Positions 1-8,521 of a DNA stretch of 64,000 nt are shown here, in pieces (within the stretch, counting starts at the first letter, position 1; every line of letters begins with the position of its first letter). The translations under genes were made by a program, and so were the position numbers. The notes below the pieces were generated by a model. That model was not told where the DNA came from and did no database searches. It saw only the letters and a list, made by a program, of their open reading frames with translations. Location of the stretch: assembly GCF_003697165.2 (NCBI RefSeq), contig NZ_CP033092.2:124001-188000 (forward strand), given 5' to 3'. Origin of the DNA: Escherichia coli DSM 30083 = JCM 1649 = ATCC 11775. Its GTDB lineage: Bacteria; Pseudomonadota; Gammaproteobacteria; Enterobacterales; Enterobacteriaceae.

Positions 1-704
1 GCATCATCACTGACGAAGCGCGTCACATCAAAATGGCGATTGTGGATAAACATGTAACTCCGCTGCTTTCTGTCAATGACTCCTCTCTGATGATTGGTAT
101 GCCGAAGTCACTGACCGCCGCAACGGGTATGGATGCCTTAACGCACGCTATCGAAGCGTATGTTTCTATTGCCGCCACGCCGATCACTGACGCTTGTGCA
201 CTGAAAGCCGTGACCATGATTGCCGAAAACCTGCCGTTAGCCGTTGAAGATGGCAGTAATGCGAAAGCGCGTGAAGCAATGGCTTATGCCCAGTTCCTCG
301 CCGGTATGGCGTTCAATAATGCTTCTCTGGGTTATGTTCATGCGATGGCGCACCAGCTGGGCGGTTTCTACAACCTGCCACACGGTGTATGTAACGCCGT
401 TTTGCTGCCGCATGTTCAGGTATTCAACAGCAAAGTCGCCGCTGCACGTCTGCGTGATTGTGCCGCTGCAATGGGCGTGAACGTGACAGGTAAAAACGAC
501 GCGGAAGGTGCTGAAGCCTGCATTAACGCCATCCGTGAACTGGCGAAGAAAGTGGATATCCCGGCAGGCCTACGCGACCTGAACGTGAAAGAAGAAGATT
601 TCGCGGTTCTGGCGACTAATGCCCTGAAAGATGCCTGCGGCTTTACTAACCCGATTCAGGCAACTCACGAAGAAATTGTGGCGATTTATCGCGCAGCGAT
701 GTAA
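1..704 (+). CDS. yiaY: YiaY, iron-dependent alcohol dehydrogenase (3' part)
   Basis: The gene runs in from the left edge, with the reading frame starting at base 3, and ends at a TAA at 702-704, so about 234 C-terminal residues are visible of the usual 383. This is the group III iron-containing alcohol dehydrogenase family (FucO/AdhE-C type), soluble NAD-dependent alcohol/aldehyde oxidoreductases. The metal-site signatures are visible: [12 protein letters not shown] carries the Asp and His ligands, and [19 protein letters not shown] carries the two later His ligands. The physiological substrate of YiaY is unknown to me. A terminator hairpin follows directly. The downstream neighbour is a Fic gene rather than aldB as in K-12. 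Confidence 0.95.
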
Positions 705-719
705 TCATCATTCCCACAA

Positions 720-746
720 CGGCTGGCGAGTTGTCAGCCGCTTTTT
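720..746 (+). terminator. Terminator after yiaY
   Basis: GGCTG and CAGCC pair around a short loop at 721-739 and are followed by a run of five T. It lies 16 bases after the yiaY stop and separates yiaY from the next control region. Confidence 0.7.
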
Positions 747-748
747 CA

Positions 749-780
749 ACTATCTCAAAACTTGCTTTTTTTGAGATAGT
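749..780. promoter_or_regulatory. Operator-like palindrome 1 upstream of the Fic gene
   Basis: ACTATCTCAA (749-758) and its exact reverse complement TTGAGATAGT (771-780) flank a 12-base spacer. The same element, with the same spacer, recurs 50 bp downstream. The right arm contains TTGAGA, which serves as a good -35 hexamer (771-776). The arrangement suggests a repressor site, and binding by the winged-helix end of the adjacent Fic protein is an inference. Confidence 0.6.
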
Positions 781-799
781 TTCTCTTTCCTGCTATACA
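771..799 (+). promoter_or_regulatory. Predicted sigma70 promoter of the Fic gene
   Basis: The -35 hexamer TTGAGA (771-776) and the extended -10 element TG-C-TATACA (TG at 791-792, hexamer 794-799) are spaced by 17 bp. Transcription would start near 806, inside the second palindrome. The -35 lies in palindrome 1 and the start lies in palindrome 2, an arrangement expected for tight autorepression. Confidence 0.6.
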
Positions 800-830
800 C
801 TATCTCAATATTGCGCTTTTTTGAGATAAG
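799..830. promoter_or_regulatory. Operator-like palindrome 2 upstream of the Fic gene
   Basis: The left arm ACTATCTCAA (799-808) and right arm TTGAGATAAG (821-830) share an 8-bp perfect inverted core TATCTCAA/TTGAGATA with a 12-base spacer, as in palindrome 1. It covers the predicted transcription start and the weak ribosome-binding region just before the ATG at 834. Confidence 0.6.
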
Positions 831-833
831 CAC

Positions 834-2129
834 ATGGCTATCAAATCACCTCCCGGACTTATTCCTTTATCACACTTATCGGGTGAGGAACTCCTGGCCC
901 ACCTGCGCTTTAACCGGGTTACCGATGAAAAAGGACGTTATCTGCCTTTTGATGAGTTGCAGTACCGCATCAAAAAAGGAGAAAACGTCGATGTGGCGTG
1001 GACGCTTACCCGTCTGGCGCGCAACGCGGCGATCCAACGAATTAATTATTGCAATGAAGCGGGTGAACAGGCCGGATTCAACATTACCCCGGTGATTGCA
1101 GAAGCGTGCGAGCTTGTCGACAAACGTGCTACCGCGCTGGCGCTGAAAGATCAGACTGAACGGTTACGCGGGGCCGGAGCCGAGTTAAGCCAGTTACGCC
1201 TGGAAGAGCCGATCACCAGCTCCCAGCTGGAAGGTGCGAATACTACAACGCTGGTGGCGAGAAAAATGCTGGAAACAGGGCGGTCGCCACGCACTGAAGA
1301 CGAGCATATGATTGCGGGAAATGCCCGGCTGATGGCGGAAATTCCGCACTTACTCGCAGAACCGCTGACACCTGCGCTTATTCGCCAGTTACATGCCATT
1401 GGTATGGGTGGAATCAATGACGCGAAATATCGTCCGGGAGAATTTCGTGAAACAGATGATGTTGTGATCGCCGACTATGATGGCAATATAGTGCATCAAC
1501 CGTCCGCTGCGGCATTGTTACCGGAACGGCTGGAAAAAGTTTGCCAGTGGTTAAACAGCCATGAAGGGTATATTCATCCGTTGGTCCGTGCCTGCATTCT
1601 GCATTTTATGCTGGCCCATGAACATCCATTTCGCGATGGCAACGGGCGCACCAGTCGGGCGCTGTTTTACTGGTATATGCTGAAATCGGGCTACGATGTC
1701 TTTAAATATATTTCCATCAGCAGTTTGCTTCATGCTGCACCGGTCAAATATGCCGCCAGCTACCAGTACACTGAATCAGATGGTATGGATCTGACTTATT
1801 TCCTTGAATATCAGGCGGGTGTCATTAAACGTGCTCTGCAAAACTGGCAGCAGCATATCGATGAAATTACACAACGAAGCGCAAAACTCGATAGTGTGCT
1901 GTTTAGCTCTGGTGTGCTTAAACGCCTGAATCCGCGCCAGGTAACGCTCCTGAATGTGATGCTCGCCAATCCGGGGAAAGAGTACACAGTTGCTGAAATT
2001 AGTGTGAGTCTGAGCGTCTCGGATAATACGGCGCGGACCGATTTACGGACAATTGTTAAAGAAGGATTCGCGCAAGAGAAAAGAATTAATAACCAGCAAG
2101 CAGTGTACGTCGCACACTACCCGCTGTAG
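834..2129 (+). CDS. Fic family protein (AMPylase-like) with C-terminal winged helix
   Basis: This 431-residue protein carries the complete Fic motif HPFRDGNGR from residue 264, whose His is the catalytic base for transfer of AMP (or another nucleotide part) to a hydroxyl side chain. Residues 129-134 (SSQLEG) match the inhibitory-helix motif [S/T]xxxE[G/N] N-terminal to the Fic core, so it should be the self-inhibited class II type. The C-terminal part (about 385-415, VAEISVSLSVSDNTARTDLR) looks like a winged helix-turn-helix. No toxin or antitoxin partner is adjacent. The start at 834 follows the weak purine run GAGATAAG. As I remember K-12, no gene lies here between yiaY and aldB, so this is an accessory gene. 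Its target is unknown, and DNA binding to its own operators is inferred. Confidence 0.9.
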   Translation: MAIKSPPGLIPLSHLSGEELLAHLRFNRVTDEKGRYLPFDELQYRIKKGENVDVAWTLTRLARNAAIQRINYCNEAGEQAGFNITPVIAEACELVDKRATALALKDQTERLRGAGAELSQLRLEEPITSSQLEGANTTTLVARKMLETGRSPRTEDEHMIAGNARLMAEIPHLLAEPLTPALIRQLHAIGMGGINDAKYRPGEFRETDDVVIADYDGNIVHQPSAAALLPERLEKVCQWLNSHEGYIHPLVRACILHFMLAHEHPFRDGNGRTSRALFYWYMLKSGYDVFKYISISSLLHAAPVKYAASYQYTESDGMDLTYFLEYQAGVIKRALQNWQQHIDEITQRSAKLDSVLFSSGVLKRLNPRQVTLLNVMLANPGKEYTVAEISVSLSVSDNTARTDLRTIVKEGFAQEKRINNQQAVYVAHYPL

Positions 2130-2172
2130 CTTTTGCCCGTAAATTCGTGATAGCCGTCGTAAAGCTGTTACC

Positions 2173-2195
2173 GACTGGCGAAGATTTCGCCAGTC
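2173..2195. other. Perfect inverted repeat upstream of aldB
   Basis: GACTGGCGAA and TTCGCCAGTC pair perfectly around a 3-base loop. No T run follows on the plus strand. It could be a remnant terminator of the Fic transcript or a regulator site for aldB. The whole gap from the Fic stop to the aldB start is only 107 bp. Confidence 0.5.
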
Positions 2196-2236
2196 ACGTC
2201 TACCCTTGTTATACCTCACACAGCAAGGAGACGATC

Positions 2237-3775
2237 ATGACCAATAATCCCCCTTCAGCACAGATTAAGCCCGGCGAGTATGGTTTCCCCCTCAAATTAA
2301 AAGCCCGCTACGACAACTTTATCGGTGGCGAATGGGTAGCGCCTGCCGATGGCGAGTATTACCAGAACCTGACGCCGGTGACCGGGCAGCTACTGTGCGA
2401 AGTGGCGTCTTCGGGCAAACGAGACATCGATCTGGCGCTGGATGCTGCGCATAAAGTGAAAGATAAATGGGCGCACACCTCGGTGCAGGATCGCGCGGCG
2501 ATTCTGTTTAAGATTGCCGATCGAATGGAACAAAACCTTGAACTTTTAGCGACGGCAGAAACCTGGGATAACGGCAAACCCATTCGCGAAACCAGTGCTG
2601 CCGACGTGCCGCTGGCGATTGATCATTTTCGCTATTTCGCCTCGTGTATTCGGGCGCAGGAAGGTGGGATCAGTGAAGTGGATAGCGAAACCGTGGCCTA
2701 TCATTTCCATGAACCGTTAGGCGTGGTGGGGCAGATTATCCCGTGGAACTTCCCGCTGCTGATGGCGAGCTGGAAAATGGCTCCCGCGCTGGCGGCTGGC
2801 AACTGTGTGGTGCTGAAACCCGCACGTCTTACTCCGCTTTCTGTACTGCTGCTAATGGAAATCGTCGGTGATTTACTGCCGCCAGGGGTGGTGAACGTGG
2901 TCAACGGCGCAGGTGGGGAAATTGGCGAATATCTGGCGACCTCGAAACGCATCGCCAAAGTGGCGTTTACCGGCTCAACGGAAGTGGGCCAACAAATTAT
3001 GCAATACGCCACGCAAAACATTATTCCGGTGACGCTGGAGCTGGGCGGCAAATCGCCAAATATCTTCTTTGCTGATGTGATGGATGAAGAAGATGCCTTT
3101 TTCGATAAAGCGCTGGAAGGCTTTGCACTGTTTGCCTTTAACCAGGGCGAAGTTTGCACCTGTCCAAGCCGTGCTTTAGTGCAGGAGTCTATCTACGAAC
3201 GCTTTATGGAACGCGCTATCCGCCGTGTCGAAAGCATTCGCAGCGGTAACCCGCTCGACAGCGTGACGCAAATGGGCGCGCAGGTTTCTCACGGGCAACT
3301 GGAAACCATCCTCAACTACATTGATATCGGTAAAAAAGAGGGCGCTGATGTGCTCACCGGCGGGCGACGCAAGCTGCTGGAAGGCGAACTGAAAGACGGC
3401 TACTACCTCGAACCGACGATTCTGTTTGGTCAGAACAATATGCGCGTGTTCCAGGAGGAGATTTTTGGCCCGGTGCTGGCGGTAACCACCTTCAAAACGA
3501 TGGAAGAAGCGCTGGAGCTGGCGAACGATACGCAATATGGTCTGGGCGCGGGCGTCTGGAGCCGCAACGGTAATCTGGCCTATAAGATGGGGCGCGGCAT
3601 TCAGGCAGGGCGCGTGTGGACCAACTGTTATCACGCTTACCCGGCACATGCGGCGTTTGGCGGCTACAAACAATCAGGCATTGGCCGTGAAACCCACAAA
3701 ATGATGCTTGAGCATTACCAGCAAACCAAGTGCCTGCTGGTGAGCTACTCGGATAAACCGTTGGGGCTGTTCTGA
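2237..3775 (+). CDS. aldB: Aldehyde dehydrogenase B
   Basis: This 512-residue soluble NAD(P)-dependent aldehyde dehydrogenase oxidises aldehydes such as acetaldehyde to carboxylic acids. The NAD-binding FTGSTEVG, the general-base motif LELGGKSPN and the nucleophile region FNQGEVCTCPS are all present, as is the EIFGPV motif. ATG 2237 is chosen because AAGGAG lies 6 bases upstream (2225-2230) and the length then matches the K-12 protein; an upstream in-frame extension to 2147 is not supported. In K-12 aldB depends on sigma-S, CRP and Fis at an upstream region. Here the Fic gene ends 107 bp before the start, so promoter architecture may differ. Confidence 0.97.
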   Translation: MTNNPPSAQIKPGEYGFPLKLKARYDNFIGGEWVAPADGEYYQNLTPVTGQLLCEVASSGKRDIDLALDAAHKVKDKWAHTSVQDRAAILFKIADRMEQNLELLATAETWDNGKPIRETSAADVPLAIDHFRYFASCIRAQEGGISEVDSETVAYHFHEPLGVVGQIIPWNFPLLMASWKMAPALAAGNCVVLKPARLTPLSVLLLMEIVGDLLPPGVVNVVNGAGGEIGEYLATSKRIAKVAFTGSTEVGQQIMQYATQNIIPVTLELGGKSPNIFFADVMDEEDAFFDKALEGFALFAFNQGEVCTCPSRALVQESIYERFMERAIRRVESIRSGNPLDSVTQMGAQVSHGQLETILNYIDIGKKEGADVLTGGRRKLLEGELKDGYYLEPTILFGQNNMRVFQEEIFGPVLAVTTFKTMEEALELANDTQYGLGAGVWSRNGNLAYKMGRGIQAGRVWTNCYHAYPAHAAFGGYKQSGIGRETHKMMLEHYQQTKCLLVSYSDKPLGLF

Positions 3776-3785
3776 TGTGAAAGGC

Positions 3786-3808
3786 TGCCCGGCGTGTATT
3801 GCCGGGCA
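3786..3808. terminator. Hairpin between convergent aldB and sgbE
   Basis: TGCCCGGC and GCCGGGCA form an 8-bp perfect stem around a 7-base loop. It lies between the 3' ends of aldB (plus) and sgbE (minus) and probably acts on both. No strong T run follows on either strand. Confidence 0.6.
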
Positions 3809-3821
3809 CTCTCAGGTATGG

Positions 3822-4517
3822 CTACTGCCCGTAATAGGCATTGGCCCCATGCTTACGCAGGTAGTGCTTATCCAGCAGTTCGTTTTGCATCGCAGGGAGC
3901 TGTGGCGCAAGCTGGCGCGAGAACAGACCCATATAGGCGCACTCTTCCAGTACCACGGCGTTATGCACCGCATCGGCGGCATTTTTTCCCCAGGCGAACG
4001 GGCCGTGAGAATGCACCAGTACCGCCGGGATTTGTGCCGGGTTCAACCCACGCTCTTCGAAGGTTTTAATGATCACTTCGCCGGTCTGGTATTCATACTC
4101 GCCGTTGATCTCTTCTGCGGTCATCAGGCGCGTGCAGGGGATGGCTCCGTAAAAATAATCGGCGTGAGTAGTGCCCCAGGCGGGGAGATCAAGTCCGGCC
4201 TGCGACCAGATGGTGGCGTGGCGCGAGTGGGTATGCACTATGCCGCCAATCTCCGCAAAGCGACGGTAAAGCGCCAGATGCGTTGGCGTGTCGGAAGAGG
4301 GCTTTTTGCTGCCTTCCACCACCTTGCCGCTGGCTATCTCAACCACCACCATATCGTCGGCGGTCATTACCTCATACTCAACGCCGGAAGGCTTAATCAC
4401 CATCCATTGCCGCGTTTCGTCTATCGCGCTGACATTGCCCCAGGTGAACGTCACCAGATGATGAACGGGAAGCGCCAGGTTTGCCGCCAGCACGTCAGCT
4501 TTCAGTTGCTCTAACAT
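3822..4517 (-). CDS. sgbE: L-ribulose-5-phosphate 4-epimerase SgbE
   Basis: This 231-residue class II aldolase/adducin-family epimerase, a homologue of AraD and UlaF, converts L-ribulose 5-phosphate to D-xylulose 5-phosphate, the last step of the sgb branch into the pentose phosphate pathway. Zinc-ligand histidines are visible in GGIVHTHSRHATIW and LVHSHGPFAWG. It is the last gene of the leftward yia/sgb operon, and its start overlaps the 3' end of sgbU by 7 bp, implying translational coupling. In K-12 yiaT, yiaU, yiaV and yiaW lie beyond it; here aldB follows after 46 bp. Confidence 0.95.
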   Translation of the reverse strand: MLEQLKADVLAANLALPVHHLVTFTWGNVSAIDETRQWMVIKPSGVEYEVMTADDMVVVEIASGKVVEGSKKPSSDTPTHLALYRRFAEIGGIVHTHSRHATIWSQAGLDLPAWGTTHADYFYGAIPCTRLMTAEEINGEYEYQTGEVIIKTFEERGLNPAQIPAVLVHSHGPFAWGKNAADAVHNAVVLEECAYMGLFSRQLAPQLPAMQNELLDKHYLRKHGANAYYGQ

Positions 4518-5371
4518 ATAAATCCGGCCTCCTGCATACGCGCTTCAATCCAGCGCCGCGCCTGAATAATCTCCAGCACCGGCTCTTTGGCTTTTTCGGT
4601 CCACATTTCAATCAGAAATGATCCGCGATAGTTCAGCTCATGCAGCGTTTTGAAGATGCCAACAAAATCGACACAGCCTTCGCCAAACGGCACATCGCGG
4701 AACTGTCCGGGGCTATGTTCGGTAACGGGTTGAGTGTCTTTCAGGTGGATGGCGGCGATACGGTCGATGCCCAGTTTCAGTTCGGCGGGAACATCATTGC
4801 CCCAGGCGCTGAGATTGCCTACGTCCGGGTAAACGGTGAACCACGGTGACGCAAGCATTTCGTCCCACTTTTTCCATTTGCTGATAGAGTTCATAAACGC
4901 GGTGTCCATAATCTCCACCGCCAGCATGACTTGTGATGCCGCTGCCTGTTCAACCGCCCACGCCAGCCCTTCAGCAAACCGTTGCTGGGTGCCTTCGTCA
5001 TGATCCTCGTAATAGACGTCGTAACCTGCCAGTTGAATAGTACGAATGCCGAGATCGCGCGCCAGGCGAATCGCTTTACTCATAATCTCCCGCGCCCGCT
5101 GGCGCACGGCGTCGTCCCGGCTACCAAAAGGAAAACGACGATGTGCGGACAGGCACATTGACGGAATAGCAACACCCGTTTCGATCATCGCAGTGACCAG
5201 CGAAGCACGTTGTGCGGCGCTCCAGTCAAGACGTGACAACCGTTCGTCGGTTTCATCCACCGACATTTCGACAAAATCAAAACCACAGCTTTTTGCCAGC
5301 ACCAGCCGCTCCGGCCAGGAGAGATCTTTCGCCAGCGCTTTTTCATAAATGCCTAACGGATGATTACGCAC
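4511..5371 (-). CDS. sgbU: L-xylulose-5-phosphate 3-epimerase SgbU
   Basis: This 286-residue TIM-barrel sugar-phosphate epimerase is of the UlaE/SgbU family and converts L-xylulose 5-phosphate to L-ribulose 5-phosphate. It retains the metal-ligand style segments LAVEIMDTAFM, YPDVGNLSAWG, AAIHLKDTQ and a late SFLIEMWTE strand. I chose the GTG start at 5371 (VRNHPLGIYEKAL) because the length then matches the family and the gene overlaps sgbH by 8 bp, as expected for a coupled operon; the longer open frame to 5461 is only an extension into sgbH. Confidence 0.93.
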   Translation of the reverse strand: MRNHPLGIYEKALAKDLSWPERLVLAKSCGFDFVEMSVDETDERLSRLDWSAAQRASLVTAMIETGVAIPSMCLSAHRRFPFGSRDDAVRQRAREIMSKAIRLARDLGIRTIQLAGYDVYYEDHDEGTQQRFAEGLAWAVEQAAASQVMLAVEIMDTAFMNSISKWKKWDEMLASPWFTVYPDVGNLSAWGNDVPAELKLGIDRIAAIHLKDTQPVTEHSPGQFRDVPFGEGCVDFVGIFKTLHELNYRGSFLIEMWTEKAKEPVLEIIQARRWIEARMQEAGFIC

Positions 5372-6026
5372 GCTTGCCTCCCCAGATGGAGTCGATTTGC
5401 GCATGGAAATCGCCAGCCACTTGCGCCGGATTTGCTGCGCCTGCCAGCGCCCGTCCGGCAATAAACGCTTTCACGCGGATCTCTTTAAACAGCGGCAGGT
5501 CAGCAGGGGTAATCCCGCCGGTAATGGAAAGCTCAAGGCCGATATCGGAAAGCGCCTTCATGCGTGCCAGATCGGCCTCGCCCCACTGTTGCCCGCTGGC
5601 CTGCGCGTCACGACCACGATGATAAATGGCCTGCCGCACGCCAATACGATGCCAGTCACGGGCATCGTCCAGCGTCCAGTTGCCGAACAGCTCGATCTGG
5701 ATTTCACCGCCGCAGCGTTGCGCCATCGCGTGGCCTTTTTCCACCGTGGCGAGCGGCGCGGCGCAGATGATGGTCATCCAGTTAGCGCCTGCGCCAAATG
5801 CCTGTTGCGCGAGCGTTTCACCCGCGTCGGCGACCTTCCAGTCGGCAACGATGATTTTGTCAGGGCACTGTTCGCGCAAGGCTTTCACGGCGCCAAGCCC
5901 TTCGTTTAAACAGAGAATGGTGCCTGCTTCGACAATATCGACGCTGTCTTTTAACCGCGTCACGTCGCGCTGCGCGGCTTCAAGTGATGAGTGGTCGAGG
6001 GCCAGTTGCAGAAGTGGTCGACTCAT
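5364..6026 (-). CDS. sgbH: 3-keto-L-gulonate-6-phosphate decarboxylase SgbH
   Basis: This 220-residue protein of the orotidine-monophosphate-decarboxylase superfamily (KGPDC, UlaD paralogue) decarboxylates 3-keto-L-gulonate 6-phosphate to L-xylulose 5-phosphate. The barrel begins LQLALDHSS, and the catalytic Asp-x-Lys-x-x-Asp motif appears as ADWKVADAG. The end SITGGITPADLP carries the phosphate-binding loop. It overlaps lyxK by 4 bp upstream and sgbU by 8 bp downstream, so the three enzymes sit in pathway order. Confidence 0.95.
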   Translation of the reverse strand: MSRPLLQLALDHSSLEAAQRDVTRLKDSVDIVEAGTILCLNEGLGAVKALREQCPDKIIVADWKVADAGETLAQQAFGAGANWMTIICAAPLATVEKGHAMAQRCGGEIQIELFGNWTLDDARDWHRIGVRQAIYHRGRDAQASGQQWGEADLARMKALSDIGLELSITGGITPADLPLFKEIRVKAFIAGRALAGAANPAQVAGDFHAQIDSIWGGKRA

Positions 6027-7519
6027 AATGTGTGCTCCTTGATGCGGGCGTGATAACCCTGAAGTGCGGTAATGAGATGTTGATAGCGTTGGTATTTTTG
6101 TTGGTAAAGCTGATGGGCGGCCATATCCGGCAGCAGGGTGCGTACCGGGTGTCGCAAGTCACGTTGGGCTTCGCTGAAATCGCGATAAACCCCGGTACCG
6201 ACGCGGGCGGCAAGTGCCGCACCAAAGCAGCCGGTTTCTTCCACCTGCGGCAGCTCGATACGCAGACCGCTGACGTCCGCCAGCATTTGCATCCAGACAT
6301 CGGAGTGCGCCGGGCCGCCAGTGACGCGCAGGGTGTGCACATCAGTAAAACGTTCGCGCATCCGGTTGAGATGGGTCATATGGCTGAACACCACCCCTTC
6401 ATAGATGGCCTGTAAGAGGTGTGCACGGGTGTGAATGGCCTGCATCCCGTAGAAACCACTGGTCATTTCGAGTCCGGCGTTGCTGCCGTACAGGAACGGC
6501 AGGAAGAAGAGATCGCCACCGGCTTTCGGCAAACTGGCAACGGCCTGATTAATCTCAGCAAATGAGATTTCTCCCCACTGTGCGGTAAACCATTCGAGAT
6601 TGCCGGAAGAGGTGGGGCTGGCTTCGTGAACGATAAATTGACCATCGTTAACGTAGCGACCATAGACATACGGATGCGCTTCACCGTCACGTAAACCGTG
6701 GGTTATGCCGCTGGTCACCGCCCAGGTCCCCATCACCGCATTGAGGGTGAATTCGTCTTCGAGTCCGGCGCAGAGTGCGGTGGAAACCACATCAAACAGG
6801 CCGCCGACAACGGGGGTACCCGCTTTCAGACCGGTCAGTACGGCTGTCTGAGCGGTGATTTCCCCGCAGATTTCGGCAGATCCGACAACAGGCGGCAGGG
6901 CGTGATTGATTTCAGCGATCCCCAGCCAGTCGGTAAGGTACGGGTCATATTCCCCGCGACCCATGTTGTAGAGATTGGACTCAGAAATATTGCTCTCTTC
7001 GCAACCTTTGACGCCGGTTAAACACCAGCGCAGGTAGTCGTGCGTCATCATCACGCAGCCAATTTGCGCGTAGCGTTCTGGTTTGTGCTCTTTCAGCCAG
7101 CGTAACAGCGACACCGGATGCCCGGTCCATAAGGTTTGTCGGGTCAGCGGATAGAGTTTTTCCGGGATGCCATCTTTCTGCCAGCGACGAACGATTTCCA
7201 TCGCCCGGCGATCCGAGGACAAAATGGCGTTACCGAGCGGTTTGTCGTTTTTATCAAGTAGAAATAAGCCCTTTCCCTGCGCGGAGATGCCGATACCGAC
7301 AATTTGTTCCCCGCTGACGCCAGAATGGGTAAGCAGGGCGCGAATGACAGCAGTGCAACATTGCCACAGTTCTGCCATGTCGCGCTCTGCCCAGCCTGGC
7401 TGTGGACTTAATGCGCACAGCGGCAGGCGCTGCACGCCCGCCTCCCGGCCTTCTCGGTCATACAGCCCGGCTTTCAGCCAGCTACCGCCACAATCTAACC
7501 CCAGCCAGTATTGCGTCAT
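6023..7519 (-). CDS. lyxK: L-xylulose/3-keto-L-gulonate kinase LyxK
   Basis: This 498-residue FGGY-family carbohydrate kinase phosphorylates L-xylulose, or 3-keto-L-gulonate in the yia pathway. The N-terminal phosphate-binding GLDCGGSWLKAGL, the central GLFDVVSTALCAG with the catalytic Asp, and the C-terminal RVTGGPAHSDVWMQM adenosine motif are present, so both actin-like lobes look intact. It lies between the TRAP transporter and the decarboxylase; the stop overlaps the sgbH start by 4 bp and its start is only 3 bp from the yiaO stop. Confidence 0.95.
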   Translation of the reverse strand: MTQYWLGLDCGGSWLKAGLYDREGREAGVQRLPLCALSPQPGWAERDMAELWQCCTAVIRALLTHSGVSGEQIVGIGISAQGKGLFLLDKNDKPLGNAILSSDRRAMEIVRRWQKDGIPEKLYPLTRQTLWTGHPVSLLRWLKEHKPERYAQIGCVMMTHDYLRWCLTGVKGCEESNISESNLYNMGRGEYDPYLTDWLGIAEINHALPPVVGSAEICGEITAQTAVLTGLKAGTPVVGGLFDVVSTALCAGLEDEFTLNAVMGTWAVTSGITHGLRDGEAHPYVYGRYVNDGQFIVHEASPTSSGNLEWFTAQWGEISFAEINQAVASLPKAGGDLFFLPFLYGSNAGLEMTSGFYGMQAIHTRAHLLQAIYEGVVFSHMTHLNRMRERFTDVHTLRVTGGPAHSDVWMQMLADVSGLRIELPQVEETGCFGAALAARVGTGVYRDFSEAQRDLRHPVRTLLPDMAAHQLYQQKYQRYQHLITALQGYHARIKEHTL

Positions 7520-7522
7520 GGT

Positions 7523-8509
7523 TTATTGCACCTCATCCACGGCTTTCAGCAGATCAGCACCCTGCGGAACATCTTTAACAAACATGTCACGGACCTGGGT
7601 ACCCAGCGCATCGCTAAAGGCTTTGCGGTCGAGATCGGTGATGACTTCCACGCCCGCTTCTTTCATACCGTCGATGATTTTTTGCTGATCTTCGGCGACC
7701 AGTTTGCGCTGATAGCTACCCGCTTCCTGTGCAGATGAGATCAGTGCTTGCTGGAACTCCGGGGTTAAGCCATCAAACTTCGCTTTGTTGATCACCACCA
7801 GAAGCGGCGAATAGGCGTGATGGGTCAGAGAAAGGTACTTCTGCACTTCATAAAATTTTGCTGACCAGACGACGTTGATCGGGTGTTCCTGAGCGTCGAT
7901 AGTGCGGGTTTCCAGCCCGGTATAGACTTCGGCAAACGGCATCGGGATCGGGTTAGCGCCAAAAACTTTAAATGCAGCGATATTCATCGGGCTGTTGTTG
8001 GTGCGGATTTTCAACCCTTTCAGGTCGGCAGGCGTTTTGACCGGTGCACGCGAGTTGGTGACATCGCGCCAGCCGTTTTCCCAGTAGGCCAGTACTTTCA
8101 GCCCCTTACCTTCAAGGGAGACTTTCAGGTCATCACCGACTTTGCCGTCGAGCGTTTTATGCGCGTGAGCGGTATCGCGGAACAGGAACGGGACATCGAG
8201 CAGGTTGATGACGGGCGAGAGTCCCGTAAAGTTGTTAGAGCCAGACATCTCCATATCAATAGTGCCGCCACGCACGCCGCTGATCATCGCCTGCGCATTA
8301 CCAAGGGTGCTATCCGGGAACAGTTTTAATTTCAGTTCGCCTTTGGTTTTTTCCTGCAGTAATTCATTAAATTTTTTCGCCGCAATATGTTGTGAATCGG
8401 TTTGTGAGGTTTCATAACCGAAACGTAATGATTGTGCCGCCAGAGAAGATGTGCTGAACGTCGCCACTCCGGCAATTAATAAAGCGTAGGTTACAGAACG
8501 TAATTTCAT
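7523..8509 (-). CDS. yiaO: TRAP transporter solute-binding protein YiaO
   Basis: This 328-residue DctP-type periplasmic receptor belongs to the 2,3-diketo-L-gulonate TRAP transporter YiaMNO. A signal peptide with a SLAAQS cleavage site covers roughly residues 1-24. The conserved core GLKIRTNNSPMNIAAFKVFGANPIPMPFAEVY holds the Arg that binds the substrate carboxylate in this family (here in KIRTNNS). It is the third transporter gene, 12 bp after yiaN. Confidence 0.95.
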   Translation of the reverse strand: MKLRSVTYALLIAGVATFSTSSLAAQSLRFGYETSQTDSQHIAAKKFNELLQEKTKGELKLKLFPDSTLGNAQAMISGVRGGTIDMEMSGSNNFTGLSPVINLLDVPFLFRDTAHAHKTLDGKVGDDLKVSLEGKGLKVLAYWENGWRDVTNSRAPVKTPADLKGLKIRTNNSPMNIAAFKVFGANPIPMPFAEVYTGLETRTIDAQEHPINVVWSAKFYEVQKYLSLTHHAYSPLLVVINKAKFDGLTPEFQQALISSAQEAGSYQRKLVAEDQQKIIDGMKEAGVEVITDLDRKAFSDALGTQVRDMFVKDVPQGADLLKAVDEVQ

Positions 8510-8521
8510 TATGATTTCCTT

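Noticed and set aside
3176..3673. 165-codon open frame on the minus strand
   Set aside because: It is antisense to aldB, which has all dehydrogenase motifs; a shadow frame.
3777..4514. 245-codon open frame on the plus strand
   Set aside because: It is antisense to sgbE, which has clear epimerase motifs; no evidence for expression.
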